Under the pieces are notes generated by a model. That model was not told the DNA's origin, did not search any database, and worked only from the letters and a program-made list of their open reading frames with translations. Position numbers and translations under genes: made by a program. From positions 1 through 64,000 of the forward strand of contig JANQSY010000049.1 of the NCBI GenBank assembly GCA_028279065.1: DNA of 64,000 bases, in the 5' to 3' direction. This DNA comes from Cytophagales bacterium (lineage in GTDB: Bacteria; Bacteroidota; Bacteroidia; Cytophagales; CCMP332). How positions within the stretch are numbered: the stretch's first letter is position 1; each line of letters starts with the position of its first letter. This document shows positions 35,422 through 44,197 of this stretch, piece after piece.

Positions 35422-35435
35422 AAATTTTTTTGGCC
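35403..35435 (-). promoter_or_regulatory. Long hairpin enclosing the btuB start codon
   Basis: GGCCAAAAAATTTA at 35403-35416 is matched by TAAATTTTTTTGGCC at 35421-35435 (one extra T), leaving a loop of about four bases. On the minus strand the ATG at 35421-35419 falls at the tip of this stem. Such a structure could hide the start codon until a ribosome or the riboswitch state opens it. The A/T-rich part is weak, but the GGCC ends are firm. Confidence 0.75.
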
Positions 35436-35498
35436 TCGGGGGATTTGCAAAGATCAAAATGACCCGCAGCTCTTCGCCCGAAAGCCTTTGGATAAAAA

Positions 35499-35652
35499 CT
35501 GCGGCAGGTCTCCTGGCTCGTCTGGCGGGCTGGTCTCCTTCCCGAAAAATCAGTGGATAACGACCAGCCCCAAAAGACTTACAGTTGCGGGGACAGCTCC
35601 GGAATGTTCACCGGATTCCCTTTTAATCCTGGCCTTGAAGGCTCAGGAACCA
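35499..35652 (-). ncRNA. Cobalamin (B12) riboswitch
   Basis: On the minus strand all conserved blocks appear in order: GGGAATCCGGTGAA, GCTGTCCCCGCAACTGTAA (35597-35579), CCACTG (35556-35551), GGGAAGG, and the B12 box AGCCAGGAGACCTGCC (35518-35503). It lies between the -7 box at 35665-35658 and the receptor gene. After the B12 box, CCGCAG (35504-35499) can pair with CTGCGG (35469-35464), overlapping the end of the B12 box, which fits an expression-platform switch. No strong T-run follows, so control is probably translational. Expected behaviour is repression of the uptake operon by cobalamin. Confidence 0.97.
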
Positions 35653-35657
35653 CGGCT

Positions 35658-35665
35658 CAAATATA
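35658..35665 (-). promoter_or_regulatory. -7 promoter box of the B12 operon
   Basis: TATATTTG on the minus strand is a perfect TAnnTTTG box and places the transcription start near 35651, at the 5' edge of the riboswitch. It lies just beyond the mutS2 stop codon. Confidence 0.75.
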
Positions 35666-35667
35666 AA

Positions 35668-38028
35668 TCATAACTCGACTATGGTAACCCCATCCCCTCC
35701 AAATTGTTCAGATTCAAAATAAAACTTGCGGACCAACCCGGATTGGTTCAATAGATCGGAGACAGCTCTCTTAAGATGACCCTCTCCTTTGCCATGAATA
35801 ACACGGAGTCTTTCTTTCTGATTAACCTCGGCTTCATCAAGAAATCGGATCAGCTTTTCACTGGCCTCCCCCACTCGCAGTCCTCTAAGATCCAACTGGG
35901 GATCAAAAGCATCTTCCGGTCTGATCCTCCTTTTTCCTCTTGATCCCGTTAGAGATTTGGGAGTTGGACCGTCGGTCACCTCGAGCTGATTGGACTTAAC
36001 CCTAAGCCTAAGGTTTCCGATCTCTACAATAGCCTCCTTCCCATCGATCTCGGTAAGCTTTCCAGTGTTATCAGAATCCTTGAGCTTTACCCATTTTCCA
36101 ATCTCCAAAGGCATGCCTTTTTTCTCTTGTTTGGGTGTTTCAGGGATAGATGGCTTTGCTTTTTCCTTGAATGAATCAAGCTCTTGTCTTAGAGTCTTTG
36201 TGACTTTAGGGTCAGCTTCTGCTTCCTTTATCTTTCTTATTGTTTCTTCGATCCTTTTGTTCGCCGTCTTTAGGATCTCCTGGGCTTCAATTTTTGATCT
36301 GTTTAGGATCTCTTTCTTTTCAGCCTTAATACCGGAATACTTTTCTTCCAATTCTTCGCGAAGCTGATTCACCTTTTCATTTTCCTTTTTCAGCTTTCTT
36401 TTCAGCTCCTCCAGTTCCATACTTTTTTCCTGGGTTTCCAAAAGGAGTTGATCAAAGGCCATGAAGTCCTCGCCGGCGATGGATCTTGCCTTTTTAAGAA
36501 CTTTTTCAGGGATCCCAGAGCGTTTTGCGATCTCAAGTGCGAATGAACTTCCCGCCTGACCCCGAGATAATTCAAAGGTCGGTTTCATTTTTCCCCGGTC
36601 AAAAAGCATGGCTGCATTTTGGATCCCATCTTCGGTATCAGCAAGCTTCTTTAGGTTGGGGTAATGGGTGTTTATCACTCCAAAACATTTTTTCTTGTTG
36701 AACTCCACCAAAAGAGCCTGACCGATCGCACCTCCGATAAGGGGATCTGTTCCTGTGCCGAATTCATCGAAAAGCAGAAGAGACCCTAGACCCGCCTCCC
36801 TCAAAGCCTGAGTCATTGTTACCATGTGGGAGCTAAAGGTGCTTAGGTCGTTTTCAATGCTCTGATCATCACCTATATCGACGAAGAAGTTTTCGAATGA
36901 ACCCATCCAACTTCCCTTTTCAGCAGAGATGGGGAGCCCACATTGGTGCATGTATTGAAGAAGCCCAACGGTCTTTAGTGCCACGCTCTTCCCTCCGGCA
37001 TTGGGACCTGAAATGACAAGGATACGGGACTCTTTATCAAGTTGTAAGTTAACCGGGATCACAGGCTTCCCCTCTTTCTGATGATTGATCCATAGTAAAG
37101 GATGCCTTGCTCCTTTTAGATCGATCCCTCGTTCCTTTGATGCCAGGCCAACAAGGCCTTCTAAATCCTGGCCCAGAAATGCCTTTGCCCTGATAAAATC
37201 CAGGTTTCCAACCAACTCGCAGATCCCCAACAATCCGCTTTCATTATTCCTGCATTCATCGGTAAGTTCTTTCAGTATCCTGATGATCTCCTCTTTCTCC
37301 TCCTGCTGGAGATCCATTAGCTCATTATTGAGTGCAAAGGTTTCTTTTGGCTCCACGAAAGCTGTCTGCCCTGAACCTGAATAGTCCATAACAAAGCCTC
37401 CAACCGCCCTTTTGAATGCTACCTGAAGGGGGATGACAAACCTCCCATTTCTCAAGGACCATTCTGCTTCATCGTTTGCAAATCCCTTTTTCTTTGCATC
37501 GGAAAGCGCTCTTGAGATCATAGAACGGATCTTTTCCTTCAGTCGAGTGGTCTTTTTTCGGATCCGTGAAAGCGCATCTGAAGCCTTGGATCTTATCAGC
37601 CCATGTTCATCTATGGTTTCATCCAAACGATATTGTAGGTAAGATGGGAAGTCCACGTCCAACATCAAGGGTTCCAGTGCCAAGAGTTCTTCTTCATGCT
37701 GCTTGAAGCAGTTCTTCCACTCCTCATAGATGTTCATTAGAGATTTAAGGAGAGATAGCTCCTCCTCTATCAGGTAGGAATCCTTGATCCTAAGTTTCTT
37801 AAAGATCTGGGCAGGATCGTCATAGTCAGGCTGGGTCGGGGCCTCCATTTTATCTACTAAAACCATCATTTCCTTCAACTCATCAAGGCGATCTGCGATA
37901 AGTTCCTGATCTATCATCAGTCCTAAACTCTCCACCCTTTCCTCTCCTAATTTGCCTCTGCAGTGATTCTTTAGGATTTCCCGGATCTGATCGAACTCAA
38001 GTTTTTTCTCCAGCCTGCTACTGACCAT
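35668..38028 (-). CDS. mutS2: MutS2 family ATPase/endonuclease
   Basis: The 786-residue protein has a MutS core with Walker A GPNAGGKSVALKT (about residue 340), the DEFGTGTDPLIGG Walker B region, a long charged coiled coil (about 520-640), and a C-terminal Smr domain (LDLRGLRVGEASEKL, RVIHGKGEGHL). This is the full MutS2 layout. MutS2 suppresses recombination in some species and rescues collided ribosomes in others; the coiled coil and Smr domain are needed for the latter. It ends just before the B12 operon promoter on the same strand. Confidence 0.97.
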   Translation of the reverse strand: MVSSRLEKKLEFDQIREILKNHCRGKLGEERVESLGLMIDQELIADRLDELKEMMVLVDKMEAPTQPDYDDPAQIFKKLRIKDSYLIEEELSLLKSLMNIYEEWKNCFKQHEEELLALEPLMLDVDFPSYLQYRLDETIDEHGLIRSKASDALSRIRKKTTRLKEKIRSMISRALSDAKKKGFANDEAEWSLRNGRFVIPLQVAFKRAVGGFVMDYSGSGQTAFVEPKETFALNNELMDLQQEEKEEIIRILKELTDECRNNESGLLGICELVGNLDFIRAKAFLGQDLEGLVGLASKERGIDLKGARHPLLWINHQKEGKPVIPVNLQLDKESRILVISGPNAGGKSVALKTVGLLQYMHQCGLPISAEKGSWMGSFENFFVDIGDDQSIENDLSTFSSHMVTMTQALREAGLGSLLLFDEFGTGTDPLIGGAIGQALLVEFNKKKCFGVINTHYPNLKKLADTEDGIQNAAMLFDRGKMKPTFELSRGQAGSSFALEIAKRSGIPEKVLKKARSIAGEDFMAFDQLLLETQEKSMELEELKRKLKKENEKVNQLREELEEKYSGIKAEKKEILNRSKIEAQEILKTANKRIEETIRKIKEAEADPKVTKTLRQELDSFKEKAKPSIPETPKQEKKGMPLEIGKWVKLKDSDNTGKLTEIDGKEAIVEIGNLRLRVKSNQLEVTDGPTPKSLTGSRGKRRIRPEDAFDPQLDLRGLRVGEASEKLIRFLDEAEVNQKERLRVIHGKGEGHLKRAVSDLLNQSGLVRKFYFESEQFGGDGVTIVEL

Positions 38029-38117
38029 ATGTGCTGCGAATATGTTTTAGTACAATACGCGAATTAAGTACAATCCAACAGAATTGGTAATTTCAACCTT
38101 AACAATAAATCCCTCTA

Positions 38118-39374
38118 ATGGCTGGAAAAAAGTTAAGTCCTGAAAGTCAGATGATCCCGCACCAGGTAAATCCTGAATGGTACCTAAAATCGATAAAAGA
38201 GCCCATTTTTCAGACCTCTACCTATAAGTTTGACACGGCGGAGGAGGGAGAAAAATTCTTTCAAAGGGTTTATGGGGGAAAGGAGCACGCAACAGGGGAT
38301 CGAACCAAGCTTATTTACTCAAGGTTCACCTATCCAAACCTGATCTCTTTGGAGTCCAAATTCAAACATTGGGATCATGGAGAGGATTGCGCTTTTTTCA
38401 ATACTGGGATGGCTGCGATCAGCACGGTTTTCTTCAGCATTCTCAAGCCCGGCGACCTGATCCTGAAAAGTGAACCTATATATGGAGGAAGTGATAGCTT
38501 CATTAAAGGGTTCCTGAAATCCTACGGGATCGAACACGTCCCTTTCTCCCCAAAAGACTCGATGCCAAGGATCCTCAAAAGAATTGCAGGGGCAAAAAAG
38601 AAGATCAAAATGGCTTTCATAGAGACCCCTTGTAATCCAACAAACGATCTGATCGATATTCAAATGATCTCTGAAATATGCGATGGGTTCTCCAGGGGCA
38701 AGGATACGGTCCCATTGGTTGTGGATAATACCTTTCTAGGGCCAGTTGGGCAAAGGCCTGCAGATCATGGAGCAGATCTGACCGTCTATTCGGCAAGCAA
38801 ATATATCGGCGGGCATGGTGACCTTGTAGCAGGTGTGGTCTCTGGGAAAATGAACCTGATCCAGGATATCAAGGCCTTAAGGTATTCTTTGGGAAATATG
38901 GTTGAGCCTAATACCGCATGGCTCCTGAATCGAAGCCTGGAAACTCTGAAACTGCGGATGGACAGACAATGTGAAAGTGCCGAACTTATCGCAGATTATT
39001 TGGACTCTCATTCAGGTATAGAAAAGGTCAAATACCTGGGACTCAAAAAGAACCTCAGCAAAAAAGAGCTACAAATAGCTAATAATCAATGTCTTACAAA
39101 TGGTGCGATGATCTCCTTTGAGCTTAAGGGTGGAAAACCCAAGGCTTTTAAGTTCCTGAACAGCTTGTCTGTGATCAGGCTTGCAGTAAGCCTTGGAGGA
39201 ACGGAAAGCAATGCCTCGCATCCATGGACAATGAGTCATTCGAATGTGAAGGAAAAAGACCGGAAAAAATGGGGAATCACTCCTGGCCTTGTCAGGCTTT
39301 CAGTGGGTGTTGAAGATCCTACGGATCTGATCAGAGACATAAAAAAATCCCTTGCGAAGGCTGGGATTGATTAA
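38118..39374 (+). CDS. Cys/Met metabolism PLP-dependent enzyme (cystathionine synthase/lyase family)
   Basis: The 418-residue enzyme has the family features: TSTYKFDTAEEGE near the N-terminus, a YSRFTYPN loop, FNTGMAAISTVF, and the PLP-lysine motif SASKYIGGHGDLVAGVV. Members act in trans-sulfuration or as methionine gamma-lyase, cystathionine gamma-synthase or beta-lyase. Which one cannot be decided from sequence. It is isolated, 29 bases before the potassium-channel gene. Confidence 0.92.
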   Translation: MAGKKLSPESQMIPHQVNPEWYLKSIKEPIFQTSTYKFDTAEEGEKFFQRVYGGKEHATGDRTKLIYSRFTYPNLISLESKFKHWDHGEDCAFFNTGMAAISTVFFSILKPGDLILKSEPIYGGSDSFIKGFLKSYGIEHVPFSPKDSMPRILKRIAGAKKKIKMAFIETPCNPTNDLIDIQMISEICDGFSRGKDTVPLVVDNTFLGPVGQRPADHGADLTVYSASKYIGGHGDLVAGVVSGKMNLIQDIKALRYSLGNMVEPNTAWLLNRSLETLKLRMDRQCESAELIADYLDSHSGIEKVKYLGLKKNLSKKELQIANNQCLTNGAMISFELKGGKPKAFKFLNSLSVIRLAVSLGGTESNASHPWTMSHSNVKEKDRKKWGITPGLVRLSVGVEDPTDLIRDIKKSLAKAGID

Positions 39375-39403
39375 ATTAGGCTTCCAGACCCCATAGGGAG
39401 AAA

Positions 39404-40168
39404 ATGAGAGATCTACGCCAAAGGGCTTATAGGGTTGTAGAACCCAGTGCTTCGATGAAGGACCCGAATTTTGCCTTCGATGTCCTGATCATAGTCCTTA
39501 TTCTCCTGAACGTAGTGGCCATTATTCTGGAATCGGTTCCGGAGTTTTATGACAGCCATGGTCCTCTTTTCTTCTACTTTGAGATCTTCTCTGTCTTCGT
39601 TTTCACAATTGAGTACCTTCTGAGGCTTTGGACCATAGTTGAAAAAGTCGGGTTTCAAGATCCCGTAAAAGGCCGAATAAAGTGGATGATCAGGCCCATC
39701 GCGCTGATCGATCTATTTGCGATACTGCCCTTTTATCTGCCATTCATTGGTGTTGACCTAAGGTTCCTCAGGATCTTCAGGACCCTTCGGATCATCAGGA
39801 TCTTCAAGATCGCCAGATATACATCTGCATTCGACCTTATTAAAAGGGTATTCAGGGAAAAGAAAGAGGAAATCCTCATATCGGTGCTTTTCATTTTCGT
39901 GCTTCTTATAGTGGTTTCTACCCTGGTATACTATGCGGAACGGGAAGCTCAACCCGAGGACTTTGGAACCATCCCCAGGGCTCTTTGGTGGGGGATTATT
40001 ACTCTATCAACCGTGGGCTATGGGGATGCGATCCCCGTGACTACCATGGGCAAGATCCTGGGAGGGATCATTTCGCTACTTGGCATCGGACTATTTGCCT
40101 TGCCCACCGGAATTCTTGCTTCGGGGTTTTCCGAGGAGATCGGGAAACGGAAGCAAGGGCCTGATTGA
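39404..40168 (+). CDS. Voltage-gated potassium channel (Kv type)
   Basis: The 254-residue channel has six membrane segments: S1-S3, an S4 with regularly spaced Arg (FLRIFRTLRIIRIFKIARY, about residues 121-140), and S5-pore-S6 with the selectivity filter TVGYGD. The arginine ladder shows voltage sensing, and the filter is that of K+ channels. There is no C-terminal RCK domain, only a short tail. It should form a homotetramer in the inner membrane. Confidence 0.95.
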   Translation: MRDLRQRAYRVVEPSASMKDPNFAFDVLIIVLILLNVVAIILESVPEFYDSHGPLFFYFEIFSVFVFTIEYLLRLWTIVEKVGFQDPVKGRIKWMIRPIALIDLFAILPFYLPFIGVDLRFLRIFRTLRIIRIFKIARYTSAFDLIKRVFREKKEEILISVLFIFVLLIVVSTLVYYAEREAQPEDFGTIPRALWWGIITLSTVGYGDAIPVTTMGKILGGIISLLGIGLFALPTGILASGFSEEIGKRKQGPD

Positions 40169-40170
40169 TT

Positions 40171-40190
40171 CCTGAACCAAGTGGTTCAGG
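40171..40190 (+). terminator. Short hairpin after the potassium-channel gene
   Basis: CCTGAACCA at 40171-40179 pairs perfectly with TGGTTCAGG at 40182-40190 directly after the stop codon. There is no T-run, so termination would be weak or Rho-assisted; it may only protect the mRNA end. Confidence 0.45.
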
Positions 40191-40300
40191 TATTGCTCTC
40201 ACTCAGTTGTTTGTCCACAGCATTAATTAAGCAAGAAATAGGAATTTTTGTTCACTGATACTTGTTTTTGACTTAATTTGCCACCTGCAAAGAATCACTA

Positions 40301-41059
40301 TTGATGAAGCAATTATTTGCTGTTTCCGTTTCTCTGATTCTCCTCTCCTCAACATACCTTTTCTCCCAAGACCTTACCGCAGTCCAGATCGTCCAGAAGT
40401 CCATTGACCTGATCAATGGAAAGACCAATAAGGGCGAAACCCAAATGACCATAGTGCGGCCGAAATATGAGAGGGCCATATCTATGAAAAGCTGGAGTGT
40501 GGGCTCAGATTATTTCATGATCTACATTACCGAACCGGCAAGGGATAAGGGCCAGGTTTTTATGAAACGAAGCAAGGACATGTGGAATTGGATGCCCTCT
40601 GTGAGCAGGATGATCAAGATACCAAGCTCCATGATGGCTCAAAGCTGGATGGGTTCGGATTTCACCAACGATGATCTGGTAAAAATGAATAGCCTGGAGA
40701 AGGACTACACTCAAAGTATCCTGGCAGAAGAAGAGGTCTCAGGACTTCCATGCTATAAGATAGAATTAATACCAAGGCCTGAGTCGGCAGTGGTTTGGGG
40801 AAAGGTGGTCATATGGATAGCCAAGGAACATTGGTACCAGATGAAAAGCGAGTTCTATGATGAAGATATGGAGATCGTGAACAGAATGGAGGCTTCAGAG
40901 ATCACCCAGTTCGGAGACCGAAAACTTCCGGCTAAACTGGTGATGACCCCAGTGAACAAACGAGGCCAACAGACTATCATATTTACCAAAAGCATGGAGT
41001 TCGACGTTGACATTGACGAATCATTCTTTTCTCAACAAAACATGAAAAAGATCCGATAG
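40301..41059 (+). CDS. LolA-like outer-membrane lipoprotein-sorting protein
   Basis: The 252-residue product has a signal peptide (to FSQ, residue 23) and the LolA-like fold sequence of PF17131-type proteins: QKSIDLINGKTNKGETQMTI, KSWSVGSDYFMIYIT, KDMWNWMPSVSRMIKIPSSM. These periplasmic proteins bind lipid-like cargo. It is the first gene of a tight operon with two permeases, an ATPase and an outer-membrane protein, so it probably carries cargo taken from that transporter. Confidence 0.88.
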   Translation: MMKQLFAVSVSLILLSSTYLFSQDLTAVQIVQKSIDLINGKTNKGETQMTIVRPKYERAISMKSWSVGSDYFMIYITEPARDKGQVFMKRSKDMWNWMPSVSRMIKIPSSMMAQSWMGSDFTNDDLVKMNSLEKDYTQSILAEEEVSGLPCYKIELIPRPESAVVWGKVVIWIAKEHWYQMKSEFYDEDMEIVNRMEASEITQFGDRKLPAKLVMTPVNKRGQQTIIFTKSMEFDVDIDESFFSQQNMKKIR

Positions 41060-42286
41060 GTGAAGAAGATCTTCATACTTGCCTGGAGAAACCTTTGGAG
41101 AAATAAGAAAAGAACTGCCATAACACTTGCCTCGATCACCTTTGCTGTGATCATTGCCACATTCATGAGAGGTATGCAGTTGGGGAGCTATGAGAAAATG
41201 CTGAATGATGCCATGAGGTCAACTTCAGGGCATTTGGGCATCATGGGAAAGGATTATTGGGATGATAAATCATTGATCAATTCAATGCCGATAGACGATG
41301 AATTGGGTGCCATCCTGGAAAAAAATGATCTTGTTCAGATCACGATCCCAAAGATCACTTCAGGGTGTCTTGCCTCGTTCGGGGACGCAACAAGGGGCGT
41401 AATGGTATTGGGCGTTGATCCGGAAAAGGAGGATTTCCAATCCGGAATGAAAAACAAAATGCTCGAGGGTGAATTTCTCAACTCGGATCATTCCATCGTG
41501 ATAGGAAAAGATCTTGCCAAATACCTAAAGGCGGGTATTGGTGACAGCGTTGTCCTTCTGGGCCAGGGTTACCAGGGCGTTACAGCAGCTGGACTATATC
41601 CTATCACCGGGATCTTTTCACATCCTCTTGGTCAATTGAACAAAAGAGTGGTTTATATCACCATTCCTACGGCAGAAGAACTTTTCTTCATGTATGGCAG
41701 GCTTTCTTCCAACTCAATAATCCTACATGACTATACCGACGAGGATAAAATAGTTGAGGCGATCGCAGAGAAATTAGACACCGGGCTTTACGAAATGAAA
41801 GACTGGAGGGTCATGAATAAAGAGATCCTTCAGGGTATCGAATCGGATAATTTCTTTGGGGTGATCATGATCGGAATCCTTTATATGGTGATCGGGTTCG
41901 GGATCTTCGGTACTATCCTTATGATGACCATGGAAAGGAGAAAGGAGTTCTCTGTTATGATCGCCATAGGAATGAAGAGGAGAAAATTGTTATCGGTGAT
42001 CATTGTAGAGGCAGTATATATGGCCATCATTGGATCGATCTTGGGTTTGATCCTGGCATTTCCACTGGTTCTATTCTACCATTTCAATCCGATCGAGTTC
42101 ACCGGGGATACTGCAGAACTATATTACCAATTGAATATGGAGCCTATCCTTCCTGTCTCAATCAAACCAGGGTACATGGTATCTCAATTCTTGGTGGTGC
42201 TGGTTTTGAGCCTTGTGGCTTCTACCCTGCCCTTAAATACAATATTGAAATTGGACATAGTAAAAGTGATCAGAGGAAGACAATGA
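41060..42286 (+). CDS. FtsX/LolE-type ABC permease, first of a pair
   Basis: The 408-residue permease begins with the WRNLWRNKKRTAITLASITF motif, has a periplasmic domain and three C-terminal helices with the family element MTMERRKEFSVMIAIGMKRR. It starts at GTG immediately after the stop of the LolA-like gene and overlaps the second permease by 4 bases. Paired permeases with one ATPase form a heteromeric complex like LolCDE. Confidence 0.92.
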   Translation: MKKIFILAWRNLWRNKKRTAITLASITFAVIIATFMRGMQLGSYEKMLNDAMRSTSGHLGIMGKDYWDDKSLINSMPIDDELGAILEKNDLVQITIPKITSGCLASFGDATRGVMVLGVDPEKEDFQSGMKNKMLEGEFLNSDHSIVIGKDLAKYLKAGIGDSVVLLGQGYQGVTAAGLYPITGIFSHPLGQLNKRVVYITIPTAEELFFMYGRLSSNSIILHDYTDEDKIVEAIAEKLDTGLYEMKDWRVMNKEILQGIESDNFFGVIMIGILYMVIGFGIFGTILMMTMERRKEFSVMIAIGMKRRKLLSVIIVEAVYMAIIGSILGLILAFPLVLFYHFNPIEFTGDTAELYYQLNMEPILPVSIKPGYMVSQFLVVLVLSLVASTLPLNTILKLDIVKVIRGRQ

Positions 42287-43503
42287 TAGCAAGGCTTGCA
42301 TGGCGGAACGTATGGAGGAATAAGGTTCGTAGCCTTATAGTGATCGTGGCGACCATGCTTGGGATCTCAGGTGCCCTGTTCATTGCAGGTCTGATGACCG
42401 GTATGACCAATAGCTGGGTACAAAAGCAGATCGACACCGAGCTTTCCGATATTCAGATCCATCTGAAGGAATTCGTCATTGAGGAAGACCAAAAGTTCTT
42501 TTTTGACAGAGGGGAGATAGAAGAAGCTCTTGAACCGCTTTCATCCTCTATTCGTGCACAAAGTTTCCGACTAAAAGCTGAGGGTTTGGCGATGTCCGCC
42601 CACAATAGCTATCAGGTGATCATCACTGGAGTGGAGCCAAACCAGGAATTGGGGGTAACCAATCTGAATACCTACTTGAAGGAGGGGGTTTATTTCAGAG
42701 AGAGCAAAAGGATCAAGCAGATCCTGATCTCGAGAAAGCTCCAGGAAGAACTCAAGGTGCGGCTCAATTCCAAGATCGTCCTGAACCTTTCCGATCTCAA
42801 TGGAGAGATCGTTGGAGAGGCTTTCAAGGTTGTTGGGATCTTTAAAACCGGGAACGGGCCTTATGATCAGGGGCATGTTTTTGTTCTGAATTCTGAATTC
42901 CGTAGTTCGCTGAAAATGGAAGAAGGAAATTTTCATGAGTTAGCTCTGAGAGTAAACCCTGAGATTCCCATCGAGGAGCATGAGGCCAATATCAAGAAAG
43001 CAATTCCCGAAAAATATCTTGCTGAGACCTGGGCGGAAATGCAACCGGCATTGAAGATGACAGAAAGTTATATGGATACCTTCAGCTATATCCTGCTTTC
43101 TGTGGTCTTGACGGCCCTGATCTTTGGAATCATTAATACCATGCTTATGGTGGTTTTGGAAAGGTCACGAGAGATTGGAATGCTTAGATCCCTTGGGTTG
43201 AATGACCGAAAGGTGGGGATGATGTTCATTTTAGAAACCATTTACCTTAGCCTGACAGGAGCGGTTTTCGGAAATATCATTTCATGGATCTTGATCAGAC
43301 ATTATGGGAGGATCGGGATCCATTTTGAGGCTTGGGAAGAGGGATTTGAAAGTTTCGGATATGAGAGTGTTGTCTTTCCCATGCTTGAAGGCAACTTTTA
43401 TTTGATCGTTACCATCCTGGTTTTCCTGACAGCATTATTGGCATCCTATTTCCCGGTCCGAAAAGCTATCAGACTTGACATAGCAACAGCGATAAGAAAT
43501 TAA
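42283..43503 (+). CDS. FtsX/LolC-type ABC permease, second of a pair
   Basis: This 406-residue permease is a paralogue of the first, with the same start motif (LAWRNVWRNKVRSLIVIVAT) and the C-terminal element VVLERSREIGMLRSLGLNDR. It overlaps the preceding gene by 4 bases, and the ATPase gene follows after 1 base, so the three transporter parts are made together. Confidence 0.92.
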   Translation: MIARLAWRNVWRNKVRSLIVIVATMLGISGALFIAGLMTGMTNSWVQKQIDTELSDIQIHLKEFVIEEDQKFFFDRGEIEEALEPLSSSIRAQSFRLKAEGLAMSAHNSYQVIITGVEPNQELGVTNLNTYLKEGVYFRESKRIKQILISRKLQEELKVRLNSKIVLNLSDLNGEIVGEAFKVVGIFKTGNGPYDQGHVFVLNSEFRSSLKMEEGNFHELALRVNPEIPIEEHEANIKKAIPEKYLAETWAEMQPALKMTESYMDTFSYILLSVVLTALIFGIINTMLMVVLERSREIGMLRSLGLNDRKVGMMFILETIYLSLTGAVFGNIISWILIRHYGRIGIHFEAWEEGFESFGYESVVFPMLEGNFYLIVTILVFLTALLASYFPVRKAIRLDIATAIRN

Positions 43504-43504
43504 A

Positions 43505-44197
43505 ATGGAAGTAATCAAAATCCGAAGTTTAAAGAAGATCTACAATCCAGATACTGTACCGGTTCATGCTGTTGATGGCATCGATACAGAATTTCAATCA
43601 GGTGAATTTACGGCAATTGTAGGACCTTCTGGATGTGGTAAAACCACCTTTTTAAATCTAGTGGGTGGCCTGGAATCCCCAACCGAAGGTGAGATCTTTA
43701 TCAATGGGGAGAATATTTCCCATAAGAAGAAATCACAAATGACCGACTTCCGATTGCACAATATCGGATTTGTGTTCCAGGCATATAATCTGATTCCCGT
43801 GATGAGCGCTTACGAGAATGTGGCATTTATCATGGAGCTTTTGGGCCGGCCTCAATCGGAGATCAAAACCAGGGTCATGGAACTTCTCGATGCCATGGGT
43901 GTAGCTGATAAAGCAGGACAACGTCCTCATCAACTTTCGGGTGGCCAACAGCAAAGGGTTGCTGTAGCCAGGGCACTTGCTTCCAAGCCCAAGTTTATTC
44001 TTGCCGATGAACCTACGGCCAATCTGGATAGCCATTCCACTGAGACTCTTCTGGACCTTATGCTAAAAATGAATGAGAAAGAGGGCACAACAATTATCTT
44101 CTCAACTCATGATCAAAGGGTGATGAATAAAGCAAGGCGACTGGTCCAGATGGATGATGGTAAGATCGTTGGAAATGGAAAACCAGAGGCTAATTAG
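43505..44197 (+). CDS. LolD/MacB-type ABC transporter ATPase
   Basis: The 230-residue ATPase shows Walker [11 protein letters not shown]-loop [18 protein letters not shown], signature LSGGQQQR, Walker B FILADEPT and the switch His in FSTHDQRVM. It energises the two permeases. The order and spacing match LolCDE-like export systems, and the 3' end overlaps the following outer-membrane protein gene. Confidence 0.96.
   Translation: MEVIKIRSLKKIYNPDTVPVHAVDGIDTEFQSGEFTAIVGPSGCGKTTFLNLVGGLESPTEGEIFINGENISHKKKSQMTDFRLHNIGFVFQAYNLIPVMSAYENVAFIMELLGRPQSEIKTRVMELLDAMGVADKAGQRPHQLSGGQQQRVAVARALASKPKFILADEPTANLDSHSTETLLDLMLKMNEKEGTTIIFSTHDQRVMNKARRLVQMDDGKIVGNGKPEAN

Noticed and set aside
40171-40190. 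Hairpin after the potassium channel as a strong terminator
   Set aside because: The stem is good, but no T-run follows on either strand, so it is listed only with low confidence.
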